NCBI GenBank assembly: GCA_002412865.1
Contig: DHVW01000008.1
Span: forward strand, 5,153-69,152
Length of the DNA stretch: 64,000 bases
Source of the DNA: Sulfurovum sp. UBA5198
GTDB taxonomy: Bacteria; Campylobacterota; Campylobacteria; Campylobacterales; Sulfurovaceae
Direction of reading: 5' to 3'
The notes under the pieces are model-generated. The model saw nothing but the letters and a program-made list of their open reading frames with translations, ran no database searches and was not told the origin of the DNA. The position numbers were made by a program, and so were the translations under genes. Positions 30,605 through 40,535 of this stretch are shown piece by piece (the first letter of the stretch is position 1; every line of letters starts with the position of its first letter).

Positions 30605-30845
30605 GTACTTTGAAGTTTACACTGGTATCACTTAAAATATTACCATATGTATCATATGTTATCTCTTTGATGATATTGCCAGTAGTATCTGTAACTGCTC
30701 TTTCCTACACGGCTACACTTCGTTCCGACCGTTTCGGTTTCGAACCTATAAAAGCAAAGCAGTTTGCTTTGATTTTACGGTTCTCACCTACTTGGTCATA
30801 ATGTAGATAATATTTGGTATTGTTTTGTGTCATTGATGTTGGCAT
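30605..30845. repeat. 241-bp direct repeat, copy 2 (Rhs core)
   Basis: Partner of the repeat at 28977-29217. Here the Rhs frame continues past the GTAC boundary into PFGFAGG, so this copy keeps the original continuation on that side. On the other side it joins HipA-like sequence at ATGCC. Four base differences from copy 1 are visible, two of them inside the insert. Confidence 0.85.
30699..30785 (-). mobile_element. 87-nt hairpin-bearing insert in Rhs core, copy 2
   Basis: Same position in the Rhs core and same length as the other copy, with the same in-frame TAG. The stem at 30749-30772 has one mismatch compared with the perfect stem of copy 1. It is probably a relic carried along by the 241-bp duplication. 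Confidence 0.5.
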
Positions 30846-31058
30846 CTTTTGCACATAAGTTTTTAGTATCTTTGATACAATGTTTTTAAAAACATTTTTA
30901 TCTACTTTGGCTTTGCTTACAAGCTTTAAAAAATCATTATATCTTATATTAGTTTGCTTACCATTTATGGTAAGATGTGACTCGTAATTTCTTATGCCGT
31001 TGTAAAATCCAGTACTAGCGATGTCATACAGTGGTGCTATGAAAATTTTATCATTAAA
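30846..31058 (-). pseudogene. HipA-like kinase C-terminal remnant
   Basis: 71 codons without a start: FNDKIFIAPLYDIASTGFY, then ESHLTINGKQTNIRYNDFLK and a helical tail ending KILKTYVQK. IAPLYDI-ST followed by LxINGK is the segment just after the catalytic loop in HipA serine/threonine kinases, the toxins of HipBA modules. The ATP-binding part and the catalytic Asp loop are missing, and a TGA lies immediately upstream. The frame runs directly into the Rhs fragment at ATGCCAACATC, a sequence shared by both sides. Not functional as a kinase. Confidence 0.7.
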
Positions 31059-31183
31059 TCACATTAGCTCAAAATTAATAAATCTCATAAATAATATCAT
31101 TCAAATATTTATATCAGAAATAGTCATAAATTTTAAGATAAATATGCTAAAATACTTATTAATAACAAAAAAAGGTTTTTTCT

Positions 31184-32239
31184 ATGATAAAAATGTTAAA
31201 ACGAAAAGGTTTTGCTAGAGGCGTTGTTTTGGTTGCATTGATTGCTACATTTTCAACTCTTATTGCAAATATACCTGAGATTAAAAATCTAGGAATATCT
31301 CCACTTGTTGTTGGTATTCTTCTTGGTATTATTTTTGGAAACACTCTACACTATAAACTTGGTCAAGATATGGATAGTGGGATTACATTTTCAGCTAAAA
31401 AAATATTACGATTCGCGATTGTATTTTACGGATTTAGAATTACATTTCAAGAGATATTATCAGTTGGTATGGAAGGATTTTTAGTATCACTAATTATGCT
31501 TGCAAGTACATTTATAATTGGTATATGGATTGGGGTTAAAGTATTTAAAATGGATAGAGATTTATCTATACTCAATGCCTCTGGTGCTTCTGTGTGTGGT
31601 GCTGCTGCTGTACTTGCAACCGAACCAGTACTTGATAGTGAAGGTTATAAAGCAGCGATTGCTGTATCTATGGTAGTACTATTTGGTACAATCGCCATGT
31701 TTTTATACCCTGCTCTTTATCTATCAGTTTTTGAACCATCAACAGGCTTTTTACACCTAGATCCACATCAATTTGGTATCTATGTAGGGGGTACAATACA
31801 TGAAGTGGCTCAAGTTATAGCTGTTCCAGCTTCTGTTCCAAACGCAAGTAAAGAGATGAGTGATGCTGCAGTTATAGTCAAGATGACTAGAGTTATGATG
31901 ATTGCACCACTTCTTATTATCCTTGGCTTGTACCTATCTATCAAATCAAGCGAGGGCAGCAAAAAAGCTGTCAAGGTTGTTATTCCATGGTTTGCAGTTT
32001 ATTTTATTGGTGTTGCAGGATTTAATTCACTTAATCTATTGCCAAAAAATATTGTAGATAGTATTAATATGATAGACACTTTCTTGCTGACAATGGCGAT
32101 GACAGCTTTAGGAATTGGCACTAAATTTGCCAATTTCAAAGGACTTGGAGGAGCCCCAATATATACTGCATTAATTATGTTCATATGGCTTATCGTAGGT
32201 GGATTTATAGTGACAAAACTGTTGACTAGTGGATTTTAA
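31184..32239 (+). CDS. YeiH-family (UPF0324) putative sulfate/anion exporter
   Basis: Inner-membrane protein of 351 residues with about ten hydrophobic segments. Family features are GISPLVVGILLGIIFGN near 33, DSGITFSAKKILRFAIVFYGFRI, the conserved NASGASVCGAAAVLATEPV near 130, and GTIHEVAQVIA near 205. LTMAMTALGIGTKFANFKGLG follows near the end. Members are annotated as sulfate exporters, but substrate evidence is thin, so only anion export is suggested. AAAGG stands before the ATG. It begins after the Rhs/HipA scrap region and is followed by truD. Confidence 0.88.
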   Translation: MIKMLKRKGFARGVVLVALIATFSTLIANIPEIKNLGISPLVVGILLGIIFGNTLHYKLGQDMDSGITFSAKKILRFAIVFYGFRITFQEILSVGMEGFLVSLIMLASTFIIGIWIGVKVFKMDRDLSILNASGASVCGAAAVLATEPVLDSEGYKAAIAVSMVVLFGTIAMFLYPALYLSVFEPSTGFLHLDPHQFGIYVGGTIHEVAQVIAVPASVPNASKEMSDAAVIVKMTRVMMIAPLLIILGLYLSIKSSEGSKKAVKVVIPWFAVYFIGVAGFNSLNLLPKNIVDSINMIDTFLLTMAMTALGIGTKFANFKGLGGAPIYTALIMFIWLIVGGFIVTKLLTSGF

Positions 32240-32293
32240 CCTCCCACTTATCACAAAACAAGTAAAATACGATATTCTAAATAAAAGAGCATC

Positions 32294-33352
32294 ATGAAAC
32301 TTCTCTATCCATTACCTATTCAAAACGACTTTCTGTTCACTCCATCAGCTAGAGACTTCACAGTCGAAGAGATACCACTGTATGAATTTAGTGGGGAGGG
32401 AGAACACTTAGTTCTTAAAATTCGCAAAAAAGAGCTTACTACATGGGATATGGTTGGTATCATCGCTAATCACTTGGGCATTAAACATAGCGAAATAGGA
32501 TATGCAGGGCTCAAAGACAAATATGCAATGACTATACAATACATCTCTATCTTGGCAAAACACGAAGAGAAATTAGATACTCTCCAAGCAGATGGAATAA
32601 AAATCCTAGAAAAAATAAGACACAACAATAAAATAAGAATAGGTCATCTAAAAGGCAATAGATTTGAGATGCGTCTTAAAAAGGTTTTAGGAGTACAAAA
32701 AGATAAATTAGATTCAACTCTTGATTGGATACGAGACAATGGCTTACCAAACTACTTTGGAAACCAAAGATTTGGTACGGATGGCAACAACTGGGAAGAT
32801 GGTAAAAAGATAATAAATAAAGAGATTAGAATAAATGATAAGAAATTAAGAGAATTTCTAGTAGGCTCATATCAAAGCTATCTATTTAACAACTGGCTTT
32901 CAAAGAGAATTGAAATAAGTTTGTTATTGCAAAAATTTAGTGAAAGTGAATGCGAGAGTGTTTTGGGGCTTGAGGCTGGTGTACTAGCAGGTACAAAATC
33001 TCAAAAGCAATTTTTGAAACTATTAAGCGGTGATATAATGATGCACTATCCTCATGGTAGGATATTTAATGCTGAGGACTTAGCTAGCGAAGCTGCACGA
33101 TTTGGTGAACGAGATATATCACCTACAGGACTAATAGCTGGTAGCAAGACCACGAAAGCGACTGGCAATGCAGGAGTAATTGAGAGCTTATTTGATGAAC
33201 CAGTGCCGCTTGATGGTGCTAGGAGATATGCTTGGATTTGGGCAACAGATATATCTAAAAAATATATATCAGAAAAAGCTCAATATGAACTAGGCTTTAC
33301 CTTGCCAAAAGGGTGTTATGCTACTAATTTATTAGATGTTTTGAGAGGTTAA
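32294..33352 (+). CDS. truD: tRNA pseudouridine(13) synthase TruD
   Basis: Makes pseudouridine 13 in tRNA-Glu. 352 residues. The N-terminal FTVEEIPLYEFSGEGEHL motif is followed by GYAGLKDKYAMTIQ with the catalytic Asp at 75. NYFGNQRFGTDGNN and the TRUD insertion domain (about 150-290) follow, then FTLPKGCYATNLLDVLRG at the end. It lies 54 bases after the transporter gene and is convergent with the CYTH gene, 7 bases apart. Confidence 0.96.
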   Translation: MKLLYPLPIQNDFLFTPSARDFTVEEIPLYEFSGEGEHLVLKIRKKELTTWDMVGIIANHLGIKHSEIGYAGLKDKYAMTIQYISILAKHEEKLDTLQADGIKILEKIRHNNKIRIGHLKGNRFEMRLKKVLGVQKDKLDSTLDWIRDNGLPNYFGNQRFGTDGNNWEDGKKIINKEIRINDKKLREFLVGSYQSYLFNNWLSKRIEISLLLQKFSESECESVLGLEAGVLAGTKSQKQFLKLLSGDIMMHYPHGRIFNAEDLASEAARFGERDISPTGLIAGSKTTKATGNAGVIESLFDEPVPLDGARRYAWIWATDISKKYISEKAQYELGFTLPKGCYATNLLDVLRG

Positions 33353-33359
33353 TTTTAAT

Positions 33360-33821
33360 CTACCACTCACTAAAAGGTATTTGCGAGAGTGCCGCATTAG
33401 TGTATTTTCTTTCATAAGAAACTTCCTTTGTTATCCAAGCAGGTTTAAAAAACTCCTCATCTTCGCTTAATAATTCAATCTCAGCAACTATCAATCCATT
33501 ATTCTCGCCATCAAAAATATCAAGTTCCCAAGTATGTCCCGCGTGCACTATCTCATAACGCATTTTGGTTATTATTAAACCACTACATTCTCTAAAAAGC
33601 TCTAAGGCATCATCATATGGTATTTCATATTCAAATTCACTTCTACTAATTGTGCCACCTGAGCCACCTTTTATAGTTATATACGCATCATTGTCACTTG
33701 TGCGAACTCGCACGGTTGGTGTATTTGGATTCAGATAGCCTTGAATGAGTCTCTTTCCTATTGGTAGTTTTGGCAATTTATCACTATCTACTAGAAATTT
33801 TCTTTCTATTTCACATGGCAC
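33360..33821 (-). CDS. CYTH-domain phosphatase (triphosphate tunnel fold)
   Basis: 153 residues. EIERKFLV at residues 4-11 is the CYTH signature; further charged strands (VRVRTSDNDAYITIKGG, SRSEFEYEIPYDDA, IVAEIELLSEDEEF) alternate as in the beta-tunnel. Short bacterial members are often inorganic triphosphatases; adenylate cyclase or thiamine triphosphatase activity cannot be excluded. It is 3 bases after the murA stop, so probably cotranscribed. Confidence 0.88.
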   Translation of the reverse strand: MPCEIERKFLVDSDKLPKLPIGKRLIQGYLNPNTPTVRVRTSDNDAYITIKGGSGGTISRSEFEYEIPYDDALELFRECSGLIITKMRYEIVHAGHTWELDIFDGENNGLIVAEIELLSEDEEFFKPAWITKEVSYERKYTNAALSQIPFSEW

Positions 33822-33824
33822 AAA

Positions 33825-35087
33825 TTAGCCTTTTTTGCGTGTAATATTTGCTCCAAGCTTAGAGAGTTTACCCTCTAAATCATCATAGCCACGATCTAGG
33901 TGATATATTCTTCGTACATTAGTTGTACCTTCGGCCACTAAAGCACCAAGCACAAGAGCAGAACTAGCACGCAAGTCAGTTGCCATAACATCAGCTCCAT
34001 AGAGTTTCTCTACACCATGCACGGCTGCTAAAGAGCCTTTGAGCCAAATATCAGCTCCCAAGCGATTAAGCTCACTAACATGCATGAAACGATTTTCAAA
34101 CAATCTCTCTTCGACTATACTCTCACCATCTGCAATAGCTGCTATTGCCATAAATTGTGCTTGCATATCAGTAGGAAAACCTGGGTATTCAGTTGTGATT
34201 ATATGTACTGGTTTTAATTTTTCTGGTCCATGGATCGTGATACTATTAGGCTCTATATCAAAACTACAACCCATTACCTCAAGCTTATCAATAACAGCTT
34301 TTAAATGCTGGGCATCAACTTCATCAAGCGTGATAGTAGAGTGAGAAATAGCACCGGCACAGAGATATGTTCCTGCTTCTATTCTATCTGGAATGATTTT
34401 AGTTTCAGGGAAAGTCAAAGGCACTCCATTTGTACCTTCTATCGTTATCTCGCCAGTTCCAGTTCCACTAATTACAACACCTGCACTGCTTAGCATATCA
34501 CAAAGCTGTACTATTTCAGGCTCTCTTGCTGCATTAATGATTGTAGTTGTGCCATTAGCAAGAGCTGCTGCCATGAGTACATTTTCAGTACCCCCAACAG
34601 TGATTTTATCAAATACTATCTTTGCTCCATGAAGTCCATTTGGAGCCTCAGCTCTCACATAGCCACCTTTTATCTCTATAACAGCACCCATACTCTCTAA
34701 CGCTTTTAGGTGCATATCAATTGGTCGTTGTCCTATTGCACAGCCACCTGGAAGACTCACTTCACAGACTTTAAACCTAGCCAAAAGTGGTCCAAGTACA
34801 AGTATAGATGCTCTCATTTGAGAAACTATCTCATAAACAGCTTTTGTAGAATTTATTGTTCCGTTATCTACCACAGCCACTGTATCGTTATGCTCTACTT
34901 TGCCACCAAGCATAGTTAGAAGCTTTAGAAGCGTACGAATATCTACTACATTTGGAAGATTAGTGAGCGTGAGAGGCTTATCACTTAAAATAGTAGCAGC
35001 TATTACAGGAAGTGCTGAGTTTTTTGCTCCACTAATTTTTACATTTCCACTTAACTTTCCACCGCCAATTATCTCTAGGTAATCCAT
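33825..35087 (-). CDS. murA: UDP-N-acetylglucosamine 1-carboxyvinyltransferase
   Basis: First committed step of peptidoglycan synthesis: transfer of enolpyruvate to UDP-GlcNAc. 420 residues, typical. Conserved K22-N23 in SGAKNSALP and the active-site loop [13 protein letters not shown] with C116, so it should be sensitive in principle to fosfomycin. [13 protein letters not shown] and the C-terminal [14 protein letters not shown] complete the family pattern. The CYTH gene follows by 3 bases; mfd lies 47 bases upstream. Confidence 0.97.
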   Translation of the reverse strand: MDYLEIIGGGKLSGNVKISGAKNSALPVIAATILSDKPLTLTNLPNVVDIRTLLKLLTMLGGKVEHNDTVAVVDNGTINSTKAVYEIVSQMRASILVLGPLLARFKVCEVSLPGGCAIGQRPIDMHLKALESMGAVIEIKGGYVRAEAPNGLHGAKIVFDKITVGGTENVLMAAALANGTTTIINAAREPEIVQLCDMLSSAGVVISGTGTGEITIEGTNGVPLTFPETKIIPDRIEAGTYLCAGAISHSTITLDEVDAQHLKAVIDKLEVMGCSFDIEPNSITIHGPEKLKPVHIITTEYPGFPTDMQAQFMAIAAIADGESIVEERLFENRFMHVSELNRLGADIWLKGSLAAVHGVEKLYGADVMATDLRASSALVLGALVAEGTTNVRRIYHLDRGYDDLEGKLSKLGANITRKKG

Positions 35088-35134
35088 CTCAATCCTTGCT
35101 ACTATTATTTTTATAAATTGTAACCAAAATATGA

Positions 35135-38101
35135 TTAATTGGTGTTGTTTTGGACTGCTCTTAGATACTCAAATGCACATGCTAGGATATCATCTCCATC
35201 TTTGCTTCTGGATTTGAGAATTAGTCTATCTTTTGTCTCATCATCAAACTCCATAAAGACATTTTCTCCAAAACTAGATACTTTTGATATGCCCTTATCT
35301 TTTGCCAAAAGTTTAATTGCCATTACATCTATAAACTGTTTAGTCATCACATCAAGCTTGCCAAATCTATCCTCAATTTCGCTAGCTATCTCATAAACAT
35401 CGCCAACACTCTCACACCATGTAAGTCGTCTATAAAGCTCTAGTCTTAGCCTATCTTCGCTAATAAGCTCTTCATTTAAAAATGCATCAATCACGAGCTT
35501 CACCTCTACACTTTTACGCACCTCTTTGGTGTCTCCACTTAGCTCTCTAATGGCATCTTCTAGCATTCGCAAGTACAAGCCATAGCCTATATGTTTTATA
35601 TGTCCACTTTGAGCTTCTCCGATGATATTTCCACCACCTCTTATCTCAAGGTCATGCATTGCAAGCACCGCCCCGCTTCCCAAATCAGAATGAGATTCAA
35701 GCGCAATCAGTCGTTTTTTGGCCAGTTCACTAAGCTCCATCTTGTCAGCTACTATAAAATAACAATACCCTTCTTTATTGCCACGCCCTACTCTGCCACG
35801 AAGCTGGTGCAAATCCGCCATTCCGAAATTATCAGCTCCATTTACTATCATAGTATTAGCATGTGGCATATGAATACCCGATTCTACAATCGAGGTTGAA
35901 AGCAAAAGATCATACTCTCCATCTTCAAATTTCATCATCTCATCTTCAGTTTCTTTTGCTGAGATTTGCGAATGTAAAACTGCTATTCTCAATGTTGGTA
36001 AAATGCTCAATAGTTCTCTTTTTTTCTCTTTAATAGTAGCTATTGAATTATGTACAAAAAATATCTGTCCACCTCTTTTAAGCTCTCTTAATATTACTTC
36101 TTTTAAGAGTTTATCATCATGACTTTTCACAAATGTTCGCACACCTTGCCTCTCCATCGGTGGCGTGAGTATCTCACTAAAACTCTTTACGCTTGAGAGT
36201 GCCATATTTAGGCTTCGTGGAATTGGAGTAGCACTCATGCCTAGTAGATGCATCTCATTTGCCATGGCTTTTAGTGCCTCTTTTTGTTTCACACCAAATT
36301 TATGTTCTTCGTCTATAATCACAAATGCTAACTTTTCAAACTTAGCTCCAAGCAAAGCATGAGTGCCAACCACTACATCTATTGTACCATTTGCAAGTCC
36401 AGCTAAAGTGAAATTTTTCTCTTTAGTAGTACAAAATCTATCAAGTTTTGCTACTTTTATGTCGTATTTGCCAAGCCTCTCTTTGAGACTCTTGAAGTGC
36501 TGTGAACTAAGAAGAGTTGTAGGAGCTATCATCGCTGCTTGATACCCACTTTTTACCGTTGCAAAGATACCGTTCATGGCTACTTCTGTTTTGCCAAACC
36601 CAACATCAGCACTCAGTAGTCTATCCATCATATGACCGCTTCTCATCTCTAAAAGCATCGCATTTATAGCTTCTTCTTGGTCTTCTGTGTGAATAAATCC
36701 AGCATTGGCCATAAACTCGTCTTGCACGGCATCGTCTATTTTAATAATCCGTCCTTTTAGCATCATTCTTCTAGCTGACATCTCGATAATTTCATTTGCA
36801 ATAGCAAAAAGCTTATCTTTCACTTTTGCTTTTAGATTTTTAAAATTTGTCTTTCCCAATCTATCAAGAGCTGGCAAGGCTCCGCCCTCAGCCATATATC
36901 TATCAATAGTCTCAAGATTTTCAACAGGCACAAGCAACAGATCATCATTTTGATAAACAATTACCAAAAACTCTCGTGTAGCTCCAAGTACTTCTCTTTT
37001 TTCTATTCCACGAAAAAAACCAACACCATAATTTTCATGCACTACATAATCACGAGGTTTTAAGTCATCAAGTATAAGTGTACTCTTTTTGACTTTTTTG
37101 GCTTTTACCGGACTATTTATGGATAGTATTATTTCATCATTTCCAATAATATTAACAACACCATCAATATATACAAACTCAAGACCATTATGTGAGTCAA
37201 ACATAGCTCCACGAATTAAACTTTCGTTTTTTGAAACAATTCTAATTCTCTTTTTTTCACGATGAGTTTCTATGATTTTATGGATATCGGTTACTACCAA
37301 ATCTGAATAATTTTTTGCTTCTGGTATTGTTTCAGATATGTACATAGTCTCATCGTCAACTTTTGATAAAGCAGTTATTTTAAAAATATCAATAGCCATA
37401 TCGGCAATATCTTCAAGCTCCCACCATGCCAAAGAGTCCATATCTTTGATAAAAACATCGTGATTACTATTGCTAATCCGCAGTTTCATCTCGTTTATTT
37501 CTTCGATTGACAGAGCTAGAAATGAAGGTTGTACTATAAACGATTCTATCTCTTCTTTTTCACTTTTTTGTGTCACTATATCAAATATTCTAATGCTCTC
37601 AATATCGTCACCAAATAGAGATATACGGTAAGGCACTTCACTATTTATGGGGTATATGTCTATGATATCACCACGAAATGAGACCTCTCCTTTATCTGCA
37701 ACAATATCTACAAAACCAAATCCCCAATCATGAAGCATAGACTTTACTGTACTATCTATTTTGTCTCCAAACGATATTGTTTTAAGAATAAAGTATTCTT
37801 CTTTTGGAAAAGGCAATATAAGTGTGCGAGCTGGAGAGATTAATAATTTCTTATTGGGACAAACATAATATCTTGATAACTCCACCAAAAATTCTCTAAG
37901 CTCGTCTTGATAAGGTCGTAAATCTTCACCATACGATATTCTAATGTCAGGTAGCACAAATGGCTCAAAACCTGCCAATATGGCAATAGTTTTTGCAACT
38001 GCTGCCTCTTTGTCATCGTTACAAACGAATATGCGATTTTGTTCTTCTTGTTTTTGTTCAAAAAACTTTTTTAGATACTCATAAACATTACTCTGAAACA
38101 T
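35135..38101 (-). CDS. mfd: Transcription-repair coupling factor
   Basis: DNA translocase that removes stalled RNA polymerase and recruits UvrA. 988 residues. A UvrB-like N-terminal part has RGDIIDIYP. The CarD-like RNA polymerase interaction domain has [19 protein letters not shown] near 345. The superfamily 2 motor has [15 protein letters not shown] (Walker A), [16 protein letters not shown] (Walker B), [13 protein letters not shown] and [19 protein letters not shown]-terminal TRCF domain follows ([20 protein letters not shown]). It is followed by 33 bases and then murA. bactofilin is 15 bases upstream, as in H. pylori by memory. Confidence 0.96.
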   Translation of the reverse strand: MFQSNVYEYLKKFFEQKQEEQNRIFVCNDDKEAAVAKTIAILAGFEPFVLPDIRISYGEDLRPYQDELREFLVELSRYYVCPNKKLLISPARTLILPFPKEEYFILKTISFGDKIDSTVKSMLHDWGFGFVDIVADKGEVSFRGDIIDIYPINSEVPYRISLFGDDIESIRIFDIVTQKSEKEEIESFIVQPSFLALSIEEINEMKLRISNSNHDVFIKDMDSLAWWELEDIADMAIDIFKITALSKVDDETMYISETIPEAKNYSDLVVTDIHKIIETHREKKRIRIVSKNESLIRGAMFDSHNGLEFVYIDGVVNIIGNDEIILSINSPVKAKKVKKSTLILDDLKPRDYVVHENYGVGFFRGIEKREVLGATREFLVIVYQNDDLLLVPVENLETIDRYMAEGGALPALDRLGKTNFKNLKAKVKDKLFAIANEIIEMSARRMMLKGRIIKIDDAVQDEFMANAGFIHTEDQEEAINAMLLEMRSGHMMDRLLSADVGFGKTEVAMNGIFATVKSGYQAAMIAPTTLLSSQHFKSLKERLGKYDIKVAKLDRFCTTKEKNFTLAGLANGTIDVVVGTHALLGAKFEKLAFVIIDEEHKFGVKQKEALKAMANEMHLLGMSATPIPRSLNMALSSVKSFSEILTPPMERQGVRTFVKSHDDKLLKEVILRELKRGGQIFFVHNSIATIKEKKRELLSILPTLRIAVLHSQISAKETEDEMMKFEDGEYDLLLSTSIVESGIHMPHANTMIVNGADNFGMADLHQLRGRVGRGNKEGYCYFIVADKMELSELAKKRLIALESHSDLGSGAVLAMHDLEIRGGGNIIGEAQSGHIKHIGYGLYLRMLEDAIRELSGDTKEVRKSVEVKLVIDAFLNEELISEDRLRLELYRRLTWCESVGDVYEIASEIEDRFGKLDVMTKQFIDVMAIKLLAKDKGISKVSSFGENVFMEFDDETKDRLILKSRSKDGDDILACAFEYLRAVQNNTN

Positions 38102-38116
38102 ATTTGCCTTTATAAA

Positions 38117-38554
38117 TTATGAAATATCTTCATGGATTACTTTTGTATCTACGAGATTATGGTATTTATTTTCTATTTCGCTATATCTACTTTTGATAGA
38201 GCTGCCTTTTAGTGTAGTTTTCCCGTCAATAAAGCCATTTTCTTCGATTGTAATTTTTGAATATTCAAGCCTACCAATGACTTTACCAGTTGACAAAATA
38301 TGCATAAATGAAGCATCGGCTACACCATCAAGAGTTCCACTAACAATAATATTGGACGCCTTTACATCTCCATACACTTCGCCCTTGTCTCCAATAGTTA
38401 CATTTCCTGCTGATAGTAACACGCCCTCAAACTTACCATTTATAATCACATCGCTCTTTGTGTTTATACCACCAACTATTACACAATCATCTGCGATTAT
38501 AGTGGCATTATATGACTGTTTTACTTTCGTATTTTTTTTAGTAAAGAGTCCCAT
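38117..38554 (-). CDS. ccmA: Bactofilin (CcmA-like)
   Basis: Cytoskeletal polymer-forming protein of 145 residues. The bactofilin core runs from about 20 to 120 as right-handed beta-helix repeats rich in G, V and I (NATIIADDCVIVGGINTK, SDVIINGKFEGVLLSAGN, VTIGDKGEVYGDVKAS, NIIVSGTLDGVADAS), flanked by short polar tails. In H. pylori, CcmA works with Csd1/Csd2 to give helical shape. Here it overlaps the M23 gene by 34 bases, which supports a joint role in cell shape. The cell shape of this organism is unknown. Confidence 0.9.
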   Translation of the reverse strand: MGLFTKKNTKVKQSYNATIIADDCVIVGGINTKSDVIINGKFEGVLLSAGNVTIGDKGEVYGDVKASNIIVSGTLDGVADASFMHILSTGKVIGRLEYSKITIEENGFIDGKTTLKGSSIKSRYSEIENKYHNLVDTKVIHEDIS

Positions 38555-39402
38555 GGTACTTCCTTTTGCATTTTAAATATTTTAGTATAGTTTACCTTGT
38601 TCCAGCTAATAAACTTTATAGGATTGATAGCATTGCCGTTATATTGCACCTCAAAATGCAAATGTGGACCTGTTGATCTCCCGCTATTGCCACTTCGTGC
38701 AATAACTTGTCCTTTTTTTACAACATCACCAACTCTAACTTTTGAAGAACTAAGGTGTGCATAAGCAGTCGAAAAACCATACATATGCCTAATCACAACT
38801 AACTTGCCATAGCCTCCGCTATCAGTTGAAACAGCTCTAGTAACTATTCCATCAGCCGTTGATTTTACTGGAGTTCCAGTGTGAACACCAAAGTCTATAC
38901 CATGATGTAGTTTTTTAGTTCTAAATACTGGATGAATACGATAACCAAATCCTGATGTGATTTTAGCATCCTCTACAGGCTTACCGCTAGGAATATGCTG
39001 TAATATATATGATACAAATTTACTTTCTTGCTCCATCCGTGCAAGCTTCTCTTTTGCAGAAAGTGGTTTAAGCGGGTTAAGTTTATCGATTGCGATATTG
39101 ATTCCAGGAGGCGGAGCTGTACTTTTTTCATAAGATATAATTCGCTCTTCAAGTGCATCAAACTGATGATCAAGCTTATCATACGCAGCTATTTTATCTT
39201 CTAATTCTTGTTGATATGCTTCATTTTGAGATGTTAAACTTACGACCTTTGTCGCCAAATATGGTATGACAATCGCTCCAATTGATGCTATTAGCACAAA
39301 AAATACAACAATCCAAATAATAAAATGCCTAACCAGCTTTGATAGATTATATGATTTTGTTCCCTTGTGATCAGAAATTGTAATAATCAGTCTGTGTTTC
39401 AT
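38521..39402 (-). CDS. csd1: M23-family peptidoglycan endopeptidase, Csd1-like
   Basis: 293 residues: one N-terminal membrane anchor (about 28-50), a periplasmic coiled-coil (about 60-100), a Pro-rich joint (STAPPPGINIAI), then the M23 domain. Zinc and catalytic residues are intact: H166 and D170 in HHGID, and H247/H249 in GPHLHFEV. Adjacent to bactofilin, folC and mfd in the order known for H. pylori csd1. H. pylori has a second, inactive Csd2 next to it; no second copy is present here. Predicted to trim cross-links in the periplasm and set curvature. Confidence 0.88.
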   Translation of the reverse strand: MKHRLIITISDHKGTKSYNLSKLVRHFIIWIVVFFVLIASIGAIVIPYLATKVVSLTSQNEAYQQELEDKIAAYDKLDHQFDALEERIISYEKSTAPPPGINIAIDKLNPLKPLSAKEKLARMEQESKFVSYILQHIPSGKPVEDAKITSGFGYRIHPVFRTKKLHHGIDFGVHTGTPVKSTADGIVTRAVSTDSGGYGKLVVIRHMYGFSTAYAHLSSSKVRVGDVVKKGQVIARSGNSGRSTGPHLHFEVQYNGNAINPIKFISWNKVNYTKIFKMQKEVPWDSLLKKIRK

Positions 39403-40535
39403 ACGGCATCCATAATCTTTAAAAATGCCTCAACAACACTAAATGAACCAAAAACTAAATATTTTTTTTTCGTATCTATCTCACCAGTAAAACTTTTATG
39501 TTTTATTTCCAACTCGTCCAGCACAGATAGTAATTCATTTCTATTTAAAGCTCTTTGTGTCTCAATATCTATGATTAAAACTTCTTTTATTTTTGGCTTT
39601 AACAACTCTAATATTTCACGATATGGCTTATCTTCAAGTGTATTATATATTAATACTACAGGTTCTTTCAGTATGTTATATATGGCTTTTGCGGCTAGTA
39701 AATTATGCCCAACATCTAGTCTTATATTTGAATTGTATGCAAAATATCTCCCAATCATACTCCAGCTTTTTAGTGAATTGATATCATAATTTACATTTAA
39801 TACATCAAGTGCCTTACAGGCTGTATTTGCATTGCTAACAAGAAAATCACCCCATAAATTCTCTTTTGCAATCACATTAATTTCATCTCTATATTCATTT
39901 TTATGAACAAAAATCAACTTCGCATCTTTAGTTACTTTAATTGCTATATTCTCTATTTCGCTATGAATTTGTGGTGCAATAACAGCTAGTTTGTCTATAC
40001 TTTTTAATTTTGTTGTTGCAATTGATTCTATATCATTACCCAAAAAAGCTTGATGGTCAATATCTATAGGTGTAATAACACTTAATATTTTAGGAATTAC
40101 ACTCGTAGCGTCAAACTCGCCACCCATTCCAGTCTCTAACACAATATATTCACACTCTTCAAATACAAAGAGGGACAAAAGCGTTGTATATTCAAAATAG
40201 CTAAGAGCCAAACTAACCTCTAGTGGCAATAATGCAAATAATCTCTCGTGTGCAATTTCTAGTCTGCTATCATCACAATCTTTTCCATTTAGCCAATATC
40301 GTTCATTAAATTTGAGTATATGAGGAGATGTGTAGTGACCCACATTAGTGCCACCCAAACTCATCATGTGAGCCATCATACGCCCTGTACTACCTTTACC
40401 ATTGGTGCCTACTACTTGTATCACTTTTGGAATTAAAACAGATGATCTAATCATACCAAATGCTTTTTTTACCCTCTCATGGTCAATTACAGTATAATAA
40501 AGTGGTTTGCCGCCAAGCAACTCATCTAGATTCAT
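39399..40535 (-). CDS. folC: Folylpolyglutamate synthase/dihydrofolate synthase
   Basis: Mur-ligase-like ATP-dependent enzyme that adds glutamate to folates. 378 residues. The P-loop is VVGTNGKGSTGRMMAHM near residue 41. GHYTSPHILKFNERYWLNG, LETGMGGEFDATSV, VITPIDIDHQAFLGNDIESIA and the C-terminal LDVGHNLLAAKAI are in the usual order. The C-terminal domain is shorter than in E. coli (about 420). Overlaps the M23 gene and lptE by four bases each. Confidence 0.93.
   Translation of the reverse strand: MNLDELLGGKPLYYTVIDHERVKKAFGMIRSSVLIPKVIQVVGTNGKGSTGRMMAHMMSLGGTNVGHYTSPHILKFNERYWLNGKDCDDSRLEIAHERLFALLPLEVSLALSYFEYTTLLSLFVFEECEYIVLETGMGGEFDATSVIPKILSVITPIDIDHQAFLGNDIESIATTKLKSIDKLAVIAPQIHSEIENIAIKVTKDAKLIFVHKNEYRDEINVIAKENLWGDFLVSNANTACKALDVLNVNYDINSLKSWSMIGRYFAYNSNIRLDVGHNLLAAKAIYNILKEPVVLIYNTLEDKPYREILELLKPKIKEVLIIDIETQRALNRNELLSVLDELEIKHKSFTGEIDTKKKYLVFGSFSVVEAFLKIMDAV

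Larger units (their letters stand above)
30099..30845 (-). pseudogene. Rhs core end plus C-terminal toxin tail (orphan, interrupted)
   Basis: Reads MPTSMTQNNTKYYLHYDQVG, then the 87-nt insert with a TAG stop, then a continuous frame: AVTDTTGN, FGFAGGLYDTDTKLTRFGYR, DYDAYTGKWTAKDPIDFSGG, DINLYGYVLGDPVNFVDPTG. This is the classic Rhs core end. After DPTG comes a variable tail of about 107 residues, rich in P, G, N and W (GQRYDMNGKPITPNEAH, GNPWWWFLLPTPAY). The QRYDxNGxPITPxEAH part recalls polymorphic-toxin type 37 domains, but I hold that loosely. The tail itself is intact, and a GTG at VLGDP could start a short product. No full-length Rhs precedes it: upstream is a HipA fragment. Confidence 0.75.
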
